From Meiothermus cerbereus DSM 11376 (GTDB lineage: Bacteria > Deinococcota > Deinococci > Deinococcales > Thermaceae): a stretch of 64,000 nucleotides of DNA. Under the pieces are notes generated by a model, which saw only the letters and a program-made list of their open reading frames with translations, was not told the DNA's origin and did not search any database. Position numbers and translations under genes: made by a program. Location: assembly GCF_000620065.1 (NCBI RefSeq), contig NZ_KK211062.1:1-64000 (forward strand), given 5' to 3'. Positions 55,039 through 63,560 of this stretch are shown piece by piece. How positions within the stretch are numbered: the stretch's first letter is position 1; each line of letters opens with the position of its first letter.

Positions 55039-55743
55039 TTAGAGCGCCAAATAGGCCTTCTGTACGTCTTCGTTCTGGGCCAGGGTTGCCGCACTGCCCT
55101 GCAGAACCACCTTCCCGTGTTCCACCACATAGCCCCGGTCGGCCACCTCGAGCGATAACGCCACGTTCTGTTCCACCAGCAGCACCCCCACCCCTTCGGC
55201 TTTAACCCGAGCCAGGGTAGCCAGCACTTCCTCGGCCAGCTTTGGCGAAAGACCAAGGCTTGGCTCGTCCACCATCAGAATTCTGGGCCGGCCCATCATG
55301 GCCCGCCCAATGGCCAGCATCTGCTGCTCACCCCCCGAAAGGGTTCCGGCCAGCTGGCCGCGCCGCTCGGCCAGGCGAGGAAAAAGGGCGTAGGTGCGCT
55401 CCAGTCCTTCCTGCCGGTGCGACCAGGCCAGAAAAGCCGCCCCCAGCAGCAGGTTCTCCTCCACGCTCATCAGGGGGAAGAGCTGGCGCCCTTCCGGCAC
55501 ATGTCCCAGTCCCCGTCGGGCCCGCTGGGCTGCCGAAAGGCCCAGAAGGCTGGCCCCGCCAAGCTGCACCTCGCCCCCCCAGGGTCGAATCAGCCCAGAG
55601 ATAGTGCGCAGCGCGGTGGTCTTGCCAGCCCCGTTGGCGCCCAGCAGGGCCACCAGCTCGCCCTGGGCTACCTCGAGCGTAAGCCCAAACAGCACCTGGG
55701 CCTTGGCGTACCCGGCCATAAGGTTCGTCACGCTGAGCCTCAC
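55039..55743 (-). CDS. livF: Branched-chain-type ABC transporter ATPase LivF
   Basis: A 234-residue ATPase: Walker A GANGAGKTT, signature LSGGEQQML, Walker B ILMVDEPSLGLSP. Family preference is branched-chain amino acids, but the operon context suggests an organic acid. Overlaps livG by 4 bp. Confidence 0.88.
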   Translation of the reverse strand: MRLSVTNLMAGYAKAQVLFGLTLEVAQGELVALLGANGAGKTTALRTISGLIRPWGGEVQLGGASLLGLSAAQRARRGLGHVPEGRQLFPLMSVEENLLLGAAFLAWSHRQEGLERTYALFPRLAERRGQLAGTLSGGEQQMLAIGRAMMGRPRILMVDEPSLGLSPKLAEEVLATLARVKAEGVGVLLVEQNVALSLEVADRGYVVEHGKVVLQGSAATLAQNEDVQKAYLAL

Positions 55744-56456
55744 GAAGCCCTCCCTAAATAGGCCTCGCGCACCCTGGGGTTAGCGGCCACCTCGTCGTAG
55801 CGGCCCTGGGCAATTACCTGGCCGTAGTCCATCACCACCACCCGGTCGGCCAGGGCCCGCACCACCGGCATCAGGTGCTCGATGAAGAGTACCGTCACAC
55901 CGCTCTCCCTAATGCGTCGCACCAGCTCCACCGCCTCCAGGGCCTCTGAAGGGCGTAGGCCGGCCATCACCTCGTCTAAAAGTAAGAGCCTGGGCCTTGT
56001 GCATAGGGCGCGGGCGAGCTCGAGGCGCTTGTCTTCCAGAAGCGTGAGTTCCCCAGCAAGGGTCTGGGCCTTGGGCGCCAGGCCCGTGCGTTCGATGATC
56101 TCTTCTACCACACCCTCGGCCACTTTAAGTGAGGTGTTTGGCTTGCCGTAGAGGGCCCCCACCAAAAGGTTTTCCCATACGGTCATCTCGGGAAACGGCT
56201 GCACAATCTGAAAGGCCCGCCCCAGCCCTTTCCAGGTTCGCACCTCGGGCGGGGCCTGGGTAATCTCCTCGCCCAGGAACTCAATGCGGCCTTGATCGGG
56301 GCGTAGAAGGCCCGAAAGCAGGTTTAAGAGGGTGCTTTTGCCTGCCCCATTGGGGCCGATGACCGCCAGGATTTCTCCAGGCTGAACCTGCAGGTCTACC
56401 CCGCTGGCTGCGACCACCCCACCAAAGCGTTTGGAAAGGCCCTCGACCCTAAGCAT
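55740..56456 (-). CDS. livG: Branched-chain-type ABC transporter ATPase LivG
   Basis: A 238-residue ATPase with Walker A GPNGAGKST and Walker B LLLLDEVMAGLRP. The signature helix reads LTLLEDKRLELARAL in place of the usual LSGGQ run, so the signature is poorly conserved, a common trait of some LivG proteins. Pairs with LivF on the inner membrane. Overlaps livM by 8 bp. Confidence 0.86.
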   Translation of the reverse strand: MLRVEGLSKRFGGVVAASGVDLQVQPGEILAVIGPNGAGKSTLLNLLSGLLRPDQGRIEFLGEEITQAPPEVRTWKGLGRAFQIVQPFPEMTVWENLLVGALYGKPNTSLKVAEGVVEEIIERTGLAPKAQTLAGELTLLEDKRLELARALCTRPRLLLLDEVMAGLRPSEALEAVELVRRIRESGVTVLFIEHLMPVVRALADRVVVMDYGQVIAQGRYDEVAANPRVREAYLGRAS

Positions 56457-57357
56457 GCCCCACCCCCTTGCGGCGGAAGAGGCTGACCAGACCCCTGGGC
56501 AAAAACAATATGGTCAGCACAAGTATCACCCCGTACACCACCAGATAACCCTCGCCAATTCGCAGGCGTAGCCAGGTCTCGAGGCTTACTATGATGAGCC
56601 CACCCAACAAGGGCCCGGTGGTGGTGTAAAGCCCACCAAAGATGGGAATCACCAAGGCCTCCACCGCCCGCCCCAGGCCAAAAGCGTCGTAGGGGGAGAG
56701 AAAAAGGGTCTTCATGGCATACACCCCACCCGCCAGACCGGCCAGAAAAGCCGATATGGCGAAAGCCAGGAGCTTGACCCGTACCACCGGCACCCCCAGC
56801 ACCCGCGCTACCGCCTCGCCTTGCCGGGTTGCCGTCATGGCGTAGTGCAGGCGGCTTCTACCGAGGAACAGGCTAATCCCGCTGGCTAGGGCCAGCACGG
56901 CCACCGCCAGGTAGTAGCTGCCCAGGGGAAAAGCGCCCCCAAAAGCAGGCTGCACCGGCAGGCCGATGGCCCCTCCAGTAAAGGCCGATTTGAGCACCAG
57001 GGTGCGCATGACCTCGCTGAAAGCCAGGGTGGCAATTGCGAAGTACATCCCGTGCAGCCGCAGGGTGGCCAGGCCCAGCAGCAGACTGAACAAAGCGGCT
57101 ACCACACCCCCCAGGAGCAATGCCGGGAGGGTGCCCACGGCAGGGGCCGCCAGTGCGGCGGCATAGGCGCCTAGACCAAAAAAGGCCCCGTGGGCCAGCG
57201 AGAGCTGCCCGGTGCGGGCCAGCAGATCCCAGGCCAGTGCCAGGGCGCTAATCAGAAAGGCAAACTGGGCGCTGTCCAGCAAAAAAGCCCGCCACTCGCC
57301 CAGGGGCAACCCCGGAAGCACCAGCGCCAGGAGCAAAAGCAACCCAACCAGCATCAT
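56449..57357 (-). CDS. livM: Branched-chain-type ABC permease LivM
   Basis: A 302-residue permease with about nine helices. Conserved QLSLAHGAFFGLGAYAAAL (opening helix), TGGAIGLP and GAVRVLGVPVVRVK-like EAA loop are visible. Overlaps livH by 4 bp; the two permeases form the channel. Confidence 0.88.
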   Translation of the reverse strand: MMLVGLLLLLALVLPGLPLGEWRAFLLDSAQFAFLISALALAWDLLARTGQLSLAHGAFFGLGAYAAALAAPAVGTLPALLLGGVVAALFSLLLGLATLRLHGMYFAIATLAFSEVMRTLVLKSAFTGGAIGLPVQPAFGGAFPLGSYYLAVAVLALASGISLFLGRSRLHYAMTATRQGEAVARVLGVPVVRVKLLAFAISAFLAGLAGGVYAMKTLFLSPYDAFGLGRAVEALVIPIFGGLYTTTGPLLGGLIIVSLETWLRLRIGEGYLVVYGVILVLTILFLPRGLVSLFRRKGVGHA

Positions 57358-58211
57358 GCCGCCCTCCAGCTACGCCAGGTGAGGGCCACAAAGATGACCA
57401 GAAAGAAGACCGCTTCCACCCAGCCGCCCCCACCCGGCACGTAGGTGCTTACCAGGGCTTCGGCCAGGGCCAGGATAATTGCCGCCGGCACTACCCCCCG
57501 TAGGTTGCCCAAACCTGCCATCACGATAATGGCAAAGGCTTTAAGGGTGTAGGCAAAGCCCACCGTGGGAGAGGCGTAGAGCATTACCGAAAGCATCACA
57601 CCGGCCACCCCGGCCAGAGCTGCCGATAGGCCAAAGGCCAGCAGGTATACCTGCTGGGTCTCGATGCCCAAAAGCCCCGGCGCCAGCCGGTTTTGCGCTA
57701 CTGCCCGCACCGCCAGGCCCATCCGGGTGCGGTCGAGAAAGCCGTACAGAGCAGCCAAAATGCCCACCGAAAGCCCAAAGGTCAGCAACGGCGGTACTCC
57801 AAACGAGAGTCCCCCCAGGCTAAGGGTAGCCCCCTGGTAGCTGGTAGAGACCACCCGGGTATCGGCGCCAAAAAGCAGCAGGGCGATGTTTTGCAAAGCT
57901 ACCGAGAGGCCGAAGGTGAGGAGCATCTGGTTTAGTTCGGGCGCAGCCAGGATGGGCCGGATCAGGCCCAGGTAGCTAATGGCCCCCACCAGAAAAAGCA
58001 CCAGGGCCGCCAGTCCCAACGAGAGAAAAGGATCGAGGCCAGCTCCCACAAAGAGCAGGTAAGCAATAAAGGCCCCAATCATGGTGAACTCGCCGTGGGC
58101 AAAGTTGACGATGCCCACCACGCCCACCGCCAGGGCCAGCCCACTGGCCACCAGCGCGTAGATGCCGGCGGCCAGGATGCCGTTGATGAGGGTTTGCAAA
58201 AGTAGTTCCAT
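57354..58211 (-). CDS. livH: Branched-chain-type ABC permease LivH
   Basis: A 285-residue permease. Characteristic segments are GIVNFAHGEFTMIGAFIAYL near the start, the EAA-like RLAPGLLGIETQQVYLLAFG, and the final LGNLRGVVPAAIILALAEAL. First gene after a long hairpin that separates it from the binding protein. Confidence 0.88.
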   Translation of the reverse strand: MELLLQTLINGILAAGIYALVASGLALAVGVVGIVNFAHGEFTMIGAFIAYLLFVGAGLDPFLSLGLAALVLFLVGAISYLGLIRPILAAPELNQMLLTFGLSVALQNIALLLFGADTRVVSTSYQGATLSLGGLSFGVPPLLTFGLSVGILAALYGFLDRTRMGLAVRAVAQNRLAPGLLGIETQQVYLLAFGLSAALAGVAGVMLSVMLYASPTVGFAYTLKAFAIIVMAGLGNLRGVVPAAIILALAEALVSTYVPGGGGWVEAVFFLVIFVALTWRSWRAA

Positions 58212-58235
58212 AGTTTGGGCTGTGGGTGCGGAGTG

Positions 58236-58291
58236 GAGGGCAGCGCGCCAGGAGCCTCACGGCTGCTCTGCGCGCCTGGCCCTCTGCCCTC
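58236..58291 (-). promoter_or_regulatory. Long hairpin between binding protein and permease genes
   Basis: Nested stems GAGGGCAG/CTGCCCTC, GCCAGG/CCTGGC and AGCC/GGCT fold the gap almost fully, with no T tract after it. It may protect the upstream mRNA end or reduce readthrough, giving more binding protein than permease, as in other binding-protein operons. Confidence 0.6.
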
Positions 58292-58293
58292 TG

Positions 58294-59457
58294 TTAGTAG
58301 TTGCCGGGGAAGCGCAACGGACGTGCGGCACGATTGGCCGGGAAGACCGGACGGCGTGAGCCTTCCAGGTACTGGAACTGTAGCCAGATGCTCTGGTTGA
58401 AACCCTGGAAGCGGGTACGCCCGGTGTCGGAGGGCTTGAACGATAGGGGGCCGAATGGGGTATCCATCTGCACCTTGGCCAGTTCGGCGGCGATGCGGTC
58501 TTTATCGGCGGAGCCAGCGGCCTCCACTGCCCTGCCCAGGCTAAGCGCAATTACGTAGCCCATGGGGGCCATGTACTCGTCGGTAACATCGCCGAACTTG
58601 CGGCGGTAGAGGTTTACAAAGCGGCGGCTTTCGTTATTGGACACCGAGGGCAGCCAGGCGGTCATGCCGGCAATGTCGTTGGAGAGAGCGTTCTTCTCGA
58701 AGCCAACCGGCCAGGCGGGGGGCGCACCGTAGATGAGCTTGGGCTCGAGCCCCACCTGCCGGGCCTGGGCCGCGATGGGCAGGGCGTCCACGTCGTAGCC
58801 GATCCAGTACAGAATGTCGGGCCGGAAGCCTTTAAGGCGGGTCAGGATGGAGGTAAAGCTGCCCGAACCCGACTTGAAGGGTTCAGCCTGCACGGTGTAG
58901 CCCTGCCGCTCGAGCTGCTGACGGTAGGTCTGGATGCCCGCTGAACCAAAAGGCCCGTCTTCGTAGAGGATGGCCACCCGCCGGGCTCCGAGGTCGTAGA
59001 GGTGCTTGAAGAACTCGAGCGCTGCCGCTACGTTGTGGTAGTCCCAGGGGTGGTAGTGGAAGAAGCGGCCATAATCACTAAAAGCCTGCTCCACCACGCT
59101 GCTGGCTGCCCCGATGCAGAGGAATAGCGGCTGGTATTGCTTTACCGGCCCCGAAAGGGCAAACGTTACCCCAGAGGCCAGCCCACCAATCACAATGTCT
59201 ACCCGGTCGACTGTCATCAGCTTGGTGAGGGCCGGAACCGCAGCCGCAGGGGCGTTGCCATCGTCTACCACCACCAGCTCGATCTTTACCTTTCCGCCAG
59301 CATTGACCTGGTCAACCCCAAGCTGCACCCCATTCAGTGCGGCTTTGCCCGCTACGGTCGAGGTGGGCAGCAGCACGCCTACCCGCACGGTGGTCTGGGC
59401 CATGGCCAGCCCAGCCAAACCCAAGACAGCCAAAAGAACCAACCAGACTCTTTTCAT
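58294..59457 (-). CDS. Branched-chain-type ABC substrate-binding protein
   Basis: A 387-residue periplasmic protein with signal peptide to about residue 21 (GLAMAQTT) and the Leu/Ile/Val-binding fold: LNGVQLGVDQVNAGGK, DRVDIVIGGLASGV, RRVAILYEDGPFGSAG and DILYWIGYDVDALPI. AGGAGG lies 5 nt before ATG. Substrate likely the compound processed by the four enzymes encoded upstream. Confidence 0.87.
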   Translation of the reverse strand: MKRVWLVLLAVLGLAGLAMAQTTVRVGVLLPTSTVAGKAALNGVQLGVDQVNAGGKVKIELVVVDDGNAPAAAVPALTKLMTVDRVDIVIGGLASGVTFALSGPVKQYQPLFLCIGAASSVVEQAFSDYGRFFHYHPWDYHNVAAALEFFKHLYDLGARRVAILYEDGPFGSAGIQTYRQQLERQGYTVQAEPFKSGSGSFTSILTRLKGFRPDILYWIGYDVDALPIAAQARQVGLEPKLIYGAPPAWPVGFEKNALSNDIAGMTAWLPSVSNNESRRFVNLYRRKFGDVTDEYMAPMGYVIALSLGRAVEAAGSADKDRIAAELAKVQMDTPFGPLSFKPSDTGRTRFQGFNQSIWLQFQYLEGSRRPVFPANRAARPLRFPGNY

Positions 59458-59476
59458 ACTTGCCTCCTATATGGCT

Positions 59477-59881
59477 TCACAGAACTTCCTCGTACAGCAC
59501 CGTGGCCTCACCCTCGATGACCCGCTCGCCTTTTTGGTTGGTGCAGACGGTCTCGAGACTCAGGATGGGTTTATCCGGGCGGATGGCCCGCACGGTCACG
59601 GTGGCGGTGATGGTATCGCCCAGGTAGGTGGGCTTCAGAAAGCGCAGGCTCTGGCCCAGGTAAATGGCGCCCGGCCCCGGCAGCCTGGTGCCGATGGCGG
59701 TGGATATAAGACCAGCCACCAGGACACCCTGGGCAATACGGGCCCCAAAACGGCTTTTCCTGGCATATTCGGCATCCACGTGTAGGGGGTTGGTGTCGCC
59801 CACCGCTCCAATGAACAAGGCCAGATGTGCCTCTGCCAGGGTCTGGGTGTAGGAAGCTGTATCTCCCACCTTGAATTTCAT
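59477..59881 (-). CDS. MaoC-family (R)-enoyl-CoA hydratase
   Basis: A 134-residue hot-dog-fold protein. GDTNPLHVDAEYARKSRFG carries the catalytic Asp and His of the hydratase-2 motif. It would hydrate trans-2-enoyl-CoA to (R)-3-hydroxyacyl-CoA. GGAGGT is 6 nt before ATG; it overlaps the hydrolase gene by 4 bp. Frames upstream of this ATG are antisense or read-through only. Confidence 0.87.
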   Translation of the reverse strand: MKFKVGDTASYTQTLAEAHLALFIGAVGDTNPLHVDAEYARKSRFGARIAQGVLVAGLISTAIGTRLPGPGAIYLGQSLRFLKPTYLGDTITATVTVRAIRPDKPILSLETVCTNQKGERVIEGEATVLYEEVL

Positions 59882-60681
59882 TGTTTGACCTCCAAAAACT
59901 TGGCTATTTGCTGGGCCAGCCCAGGTGCATTTTCCAGGGGAGCCACATGCCCCACCTGGGGGAGTACCCGGTGTGTAGCGCCGGGGATGGCCATAGCAAT
60001 TTCCTGGCCGTAAAAAGGCGGGAAGAGCAGGTCGTCCTCGCCAGAGAGAACCAGGGTGGGGGCTTCTATACGGCCCAGTCGAGGGCGCAGGTCTTCCATC
60101 GCCAAAAAACCATCCAGCAGGTGTCGCTGCGCTTCTGGGGTGGGGGCCGCCTGTTCCATCTGCGAAAGCCAGGCCTCGCTCGCTACCTCCGGGTGGGCCT
60201 GTAGGAAGGCCCGACCCCAAATCCAGGGCAAAGCCACCAGCATGCGCCCACGGGTACCGCCCCACTCCAGGCCCCGCCGCCAGCTTTCAACCTTGGCCCG
60301 CAAAAGGGGGTCGAGGCGGGGGGTAGTACACAGCAGCACCAGCTTTTCCAGGCCGGTGGGCCTACGGGCGGCGTGTACCTGCGCCACCACCCCACCATTG
60401 GAGAGGCCCAGCAGGTAGTAGCGCTTTATCCCCAGCGCTGCCAGGAGGGCTGCCAGGTCGTCGGCGTGGAGCTCTGGGGGATAAGGCCCCGCGGGCACGG
60501 CGCTTTGACCCTGGCCCCGCATGTCGTAGCGCAGCAGCCGGAAGCCCTCGAGGTAAGGCAACAGGGGCTCCCAGGCTTCGGTGCGCTGGAAGATGCCGTT
60601 AAGCAGCACCAGCCACGGTGCCGCTGGGGGGCCCTCCGTGCGGTAGAAGAGTGTGGTGCCGTTCAGCGCCAGCTCAGGCAT
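59878..60681 (-). CDS. Alpha/beta hydrolase
   Basis: A 267-residue hydrolase with nucleophile serine in GLSNGGVV, an acid at LSGEDDLLFPP and catalytic histidine at QVGHVAPLENA. The layout resembles 3-oxoadipate enol-lactonase-type enzymes but esterase or acyl hydrolase activity is equally possible. Coupled to the genes on both sides. Confidence 0.83.
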   Translation of the reverse strand: MPELALNGTTLFYRTEGPPAAPWLVLLNGIFQRTEAWEPLLPYLEGFRLLRYDMRGQGQSAVPAGPYPPELHADDLAALLAALGIKRYYLLGLSNGGVVAQVHAARRPTGLEKLVLLCTTPRLDPLLRAKVESWRRGLEWGGTRGRMLVALPWIWGRAFLQAHPEVASEAWLSQMEQAAPTPEAQRHLLDGFLAMEDLRPRLGRIEAPTLVLSGEDDLLFPPFYGQEIAMAIPGATHRVLPQVGHVAPLENAPGLAQQIAKFLEVKQ

Positions 60682-62146
60682 GGGACTCCTCGGTAAACCT
60701 GCGGTATAGCTCGCTCTTCAAAATCTTGCCGGGGCCGCTTTTGGGAAGCTCGGAGATGAAAAGAAAGTGTTTGGGCACTTTATAGCCCGCCAGCCGGGCC
60801 CTGAGAAAATCCTTTAGTTCCTCCTCGCTGATGGGCGTTTTTAGCACCACCGCGGCCAGACCCACCTCGCCCCAGCGGGCATCGGGTACGCCCAGTACGG
60901 CGCACTCGAGCACCGCCGGGTGGTCGTAAAGAACGCGCTCAATCTCGATGGGGTAGACGTTTTCGCCACCCGAGATGAACATCTCCTTGGCCCGCCCCAC
61001 GATGTAGTAACGTCCCGCGGCATCTCGCTGGGCCAGGTCGCCGGTACGCAGCCAGGTGCGGCCCTGGTGGACAACCAGGGCTTTAGCGGTCTCGGCGGGA
61101 CGCTCGAAGTAGCCCGACATCACCACCGGCCCGGAAAGCCAGAGCTCACCCTCGAGCGCCTCCAGGCCGTCATCCCCCACCAGCCGGGCCCAGAGGTGGG
61201 GCATTGGTCGGCCCACCGACTCGGGGTAGGCATCGGCTTCCTCGAGGTCTTGCGTGAAGCAGTTTACCCCACACTCGGTAAGACCATAGCCTTGCTTGAA
61301 ACGCACCCCTTTGGCCCGGAAGGCTGCCCGCACAGGGTGGGGGCAGGGGGCGCCGCCAGAGATGGCCCAGCGCACCGTTTGCAGGTCGGCCTGGGCGAAG
61401 TGGGGGTGCTGGGCCAACATCTGGTACATGGTGGGCACCAGGAACAAAAGACTCACCCGGTGCGTGCTGACCCAGGCCAGGTACTCCGCAGGGTCGAACT
61501 TCTCCTGCAGCAGTACCTGGGCCCCCAGGTAAAGCAGTGGGGTGGCCAGGGCGTTCAGGGCGGCATGGAACATGGGCGTGGCCACGATGTAGCGATCTTC
61601 GGGCGAAAGCCCCCAGCTCATGCAGGTCTGGATGGCGTTGACCAGAAGCTGGCGGTAGGGAATCAGGGCCCCTTTGGGTAGCCCGGTGGTGCCGCCGGTG
61701 AACAGCAGCAGGGCGGGGTCTTCCAGGCTGGGGGCATAATCGGGCAGGCTGCCCTCGGGTAGGGTTTGCAGGGCTTCCAGGGGGTAAGCCTGCGGGTGCA
61801 GCCGCTGTGCGATTGCGGCGAATTCATCGGTGTAGAAGAGCACCCTGGGCCGGGTGTACTCGAGCAACCCCTTCAGCTCAGCCTCGCTCAGGCGGTGGTT
61901 CAATAGGGTGGGTATAAAGCCCAGCAGCGGTGCAGCAAAGTAGAGCTCGAGGTAGCCCAGGTGATTGGGCCCCAGCACCGCCACGCGTTCCCCCCTGGTT
62001 ACCCCAAGCCCGGCCAGCGAGGCCGCAGCCCGCTGGGCCCGCCGGTACAGCGCAGCGTAATGCAGCCAGCTCCCACGCCAGTACACCGCTGGGCGCTCGG
62101 GGTGGTAGGCGGCCAGGCGCGAGAGCCAGTTGGCGTTCAGTTCCAT
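60674..62146 (-). CDS. Acyl-CoA synthetase (AMP-forming)
   Basis: A 490-residue ANL-superfamily ligase that activates a carboxylate as its CoA thioester. Visible motifs: LLFTGGTTGLPKGAL (P-loop), YGLTECG, WLRTGDLAQRD and the C-terminal Lys in KSGPGKILKSEL. Most similar in style to medium or aromatic acid ligases. Overlaps KAS III-like and hydrolase genes by about 10 bp on each side. Confidence 0.88.
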   Translation of the reverse strand: MELNANWLSRLAAYHPERPAVYWRGSWLHYAALYRRAQRAAASLAGLGVTRGERVAVLGPNHLGYLELYFAAPLLGFIPTLLNHRLSEAELKGLLEYTRPRVLFYTDEFAAIAQRLHPQAYPLEALQTLPEGSLPDYAPSLEDPALLLFTGGTTGLPKGALIPYRQLLVNAIQTCMSWGLSPEDRYIVATPMFHAALNALATPLLYLGAQVLLQEKFDPAEYLAWVSTHRVSLLFLVPTMYQMLAQHPHFAQADLQTVRWAISGGAPCPHPVRAAFRAKGVRFKQGYGLTECGVNCFTQDLEEADAYPESVGRPMPHLWARLVGDDGLEALEGELWLSGPVVMSGYFERPAETAKALVVHQGRTWLRTGDLAQRDAAGRYYIVGRAKEMFISGGENVYPIEIERVLYDHPAVLECAVLGVPDARWGEVGLAAVVLKTPISEEELKDFLRARLAGYKVPKHFLFISELPKSGPGKILKSELYRRFTEESHA

Positions 62147-63150
62147 CTGGCCCCCCCTTCAAAGCGCAGCACCGCCGCCCCCCAGTGGTAGCCCACCCCA
62201 GCAGTAGCTAGGGCTACCAGGCTCCCCGGGAGCAGCCTGCCTGCCTCGCTGGCCAGCTTCAGGGAAAGAATGGGGTCGAGCTGGCCCAGGTGTCCATAAT
62301 CGGACAGGTAAATGGAATGCTCTTCCGATAGCCCCAACCCGGCCAGCACGGCCTGGTGGGCCGAGGGCTTCATGTGTAAAAGGGCCAGGTAGTCGAGGTC
62401 GGCAGCCGTATAACCAGCCTGCCCAAGTGCGCCCTGGATGACCTCCAGAAAACCGGGCAGCGAGACCTGCTCGAGCCGCTCTTTCATCACTTCAGGCTCA
62501 GCCACCCGCAACCTGTACTGGCCTACATTGGCCGGAGTTAGGGGCTCGACCGTGCCCCCCACCGGCACCCGCACACTGGTTGCTAGGGTGGGGTCGGTTT
62601 TGAGCCGGCTGGCCAACAGCTTGAGCCCGGATCCCTGCCGGGCCACCACCACAGCCCCACCGCCCGCCGCCAGGTCGTACATGAAGCGCACCGCGGGGTC
62701 GGCGTAGTCAATCAGGTCGCCGTTGCGGTAACCACCTGCAATCAGGATGTGGGCCAGGTCGGGGCGGCTGGCCAGAAGCCCCTCGGCTACTGTCAGCGCG
62801 GTGATAAAGCTGGCGCATTTCTGGTTCAAGTCAAAACACCAGGCCCGGCTGGCCCCCACCATCTGGGCAATGAGGGGTGCGCTGGTCCAGACCGGATAAT
62901 CTTTGTGCTCGTCAGTGATGCTAATCACCACGTCCAGTTGTGCGCCCTCCAGATCCGCCTGTTGTAGCGCGGCCTGGGCAGCCCAGCCCCCCATCCGGGC
63001 CGGGTGGTCGCCTGGGCCAGGGATGGGTTTTTGGTGGATGCCGAGCTTCTCCCGCACCACCCATTCCGGCAGCCCGCTGGCCGCAGCAATCTCGCTGCTG
63101 TGCATGCGTGGTGTAGGTAGATAGACCCCAAGGCCCCGAAGGTACGCCAT
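62137..63150 (-). CDS. KAS III / thiolase-superfamily condensing enzyme, non-standard active site
   Basis: A 337-residue protein with the FabH fold. The nucleophile is Cys112 (NQKCASF), as in E. coli FabH. The histidine position reads LLHMKPS (His259) rather than PHQAN, and the Asn site reads SDYGHLGQ, with His287 where FabH has Asn. It may accept acyl-CoA rather than acyl-ACP or catalyse a different condensation or cleavage. ATG 63150 follows GAGG by about 6 nt; an upstream TTG is less likely. First gene of the operon. Confidence 0.8.
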   Translation of the reverse strand: MAYLRGLGVYLPTPRMHSSEIAAASGLPEWVVREKLGIHQKPIPGPGDHPARMGGWAAQAALQQADLEGAQLDVVISITDEHKDYPVWTSAPLIAQMVGASRAWCFDLNQKCASFITALTVAEGLLASRPDLAHILIAGGYRNGDLIDYADPAVRFMYDLAAGGGAVVVARQGSGLKLLASRLKTDPTLATSVRVPVGGTVEPLTPANVGQYRLRVAEPEVMKERLEQVSLPGFLEVIQGALGQAGYTAADLDYLALLHMKPSAHQAVLAGLGLSEEHSIYLSDYGHLGQLDPILSLKLASEAGRLLPGSLVALATAGVGYHWGAAVLRFEGGARWN

Positions 63151-63302
63151 CTCGAACCTCAAAACCAGATTGAGGTGAGTTTATGCGGGGCCTGTTACAA
63201 CCTTGTTACACACAACCCGGCCCTGGAGGGTGGGTCGAGGGTGTTGTTTGGCGCTCTCTCCTGCAGTGCAAACAGCGAGCAAGGTGCCGGTGGCTCGATT
63301 TG

Positions 63303-63460
63303 ATACCAGATTCGGTTAGTTCGTCACCGAACGGTGACGAACTAACCCGACCAAAGGGATACGCTTTCTTCGCCGAGCGCAGCGAGGGGTGTGCTCTAGG
63401 ATTCAAAAAGATAGCCTCTTAGCACTTTTTGTTTGAAGATTATCTTTTTGAATCCGGTAT
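63303..63460 (+). mobile_element. MITE-like repeat, long form (copy F)
   Basis: 158 bp, ATACCAGATTCGG to GAATCCGGTAT, nearly identical to copies B and E. It lies between dnaG and the first gene of the operon, both on the minus strand. Confidence 0.88.
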
Positions 63461-63560
63461 TAGATCTACTGGGGGGCTGTAGAGGTAAAAATCTGATGCG
63501 GAGATACTTAGTATTACGCTGGCCTGGTTCCAAACAATTCTCAAGGTAGAAAGTTTTTTA

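Noticed and set aside
59882-60265. Upstream extension of the MaoC gene
   Set aside because: It is the alternate frame of the alpha/beta hydrolase; the true ATG has a good Shine-Dalgarno.
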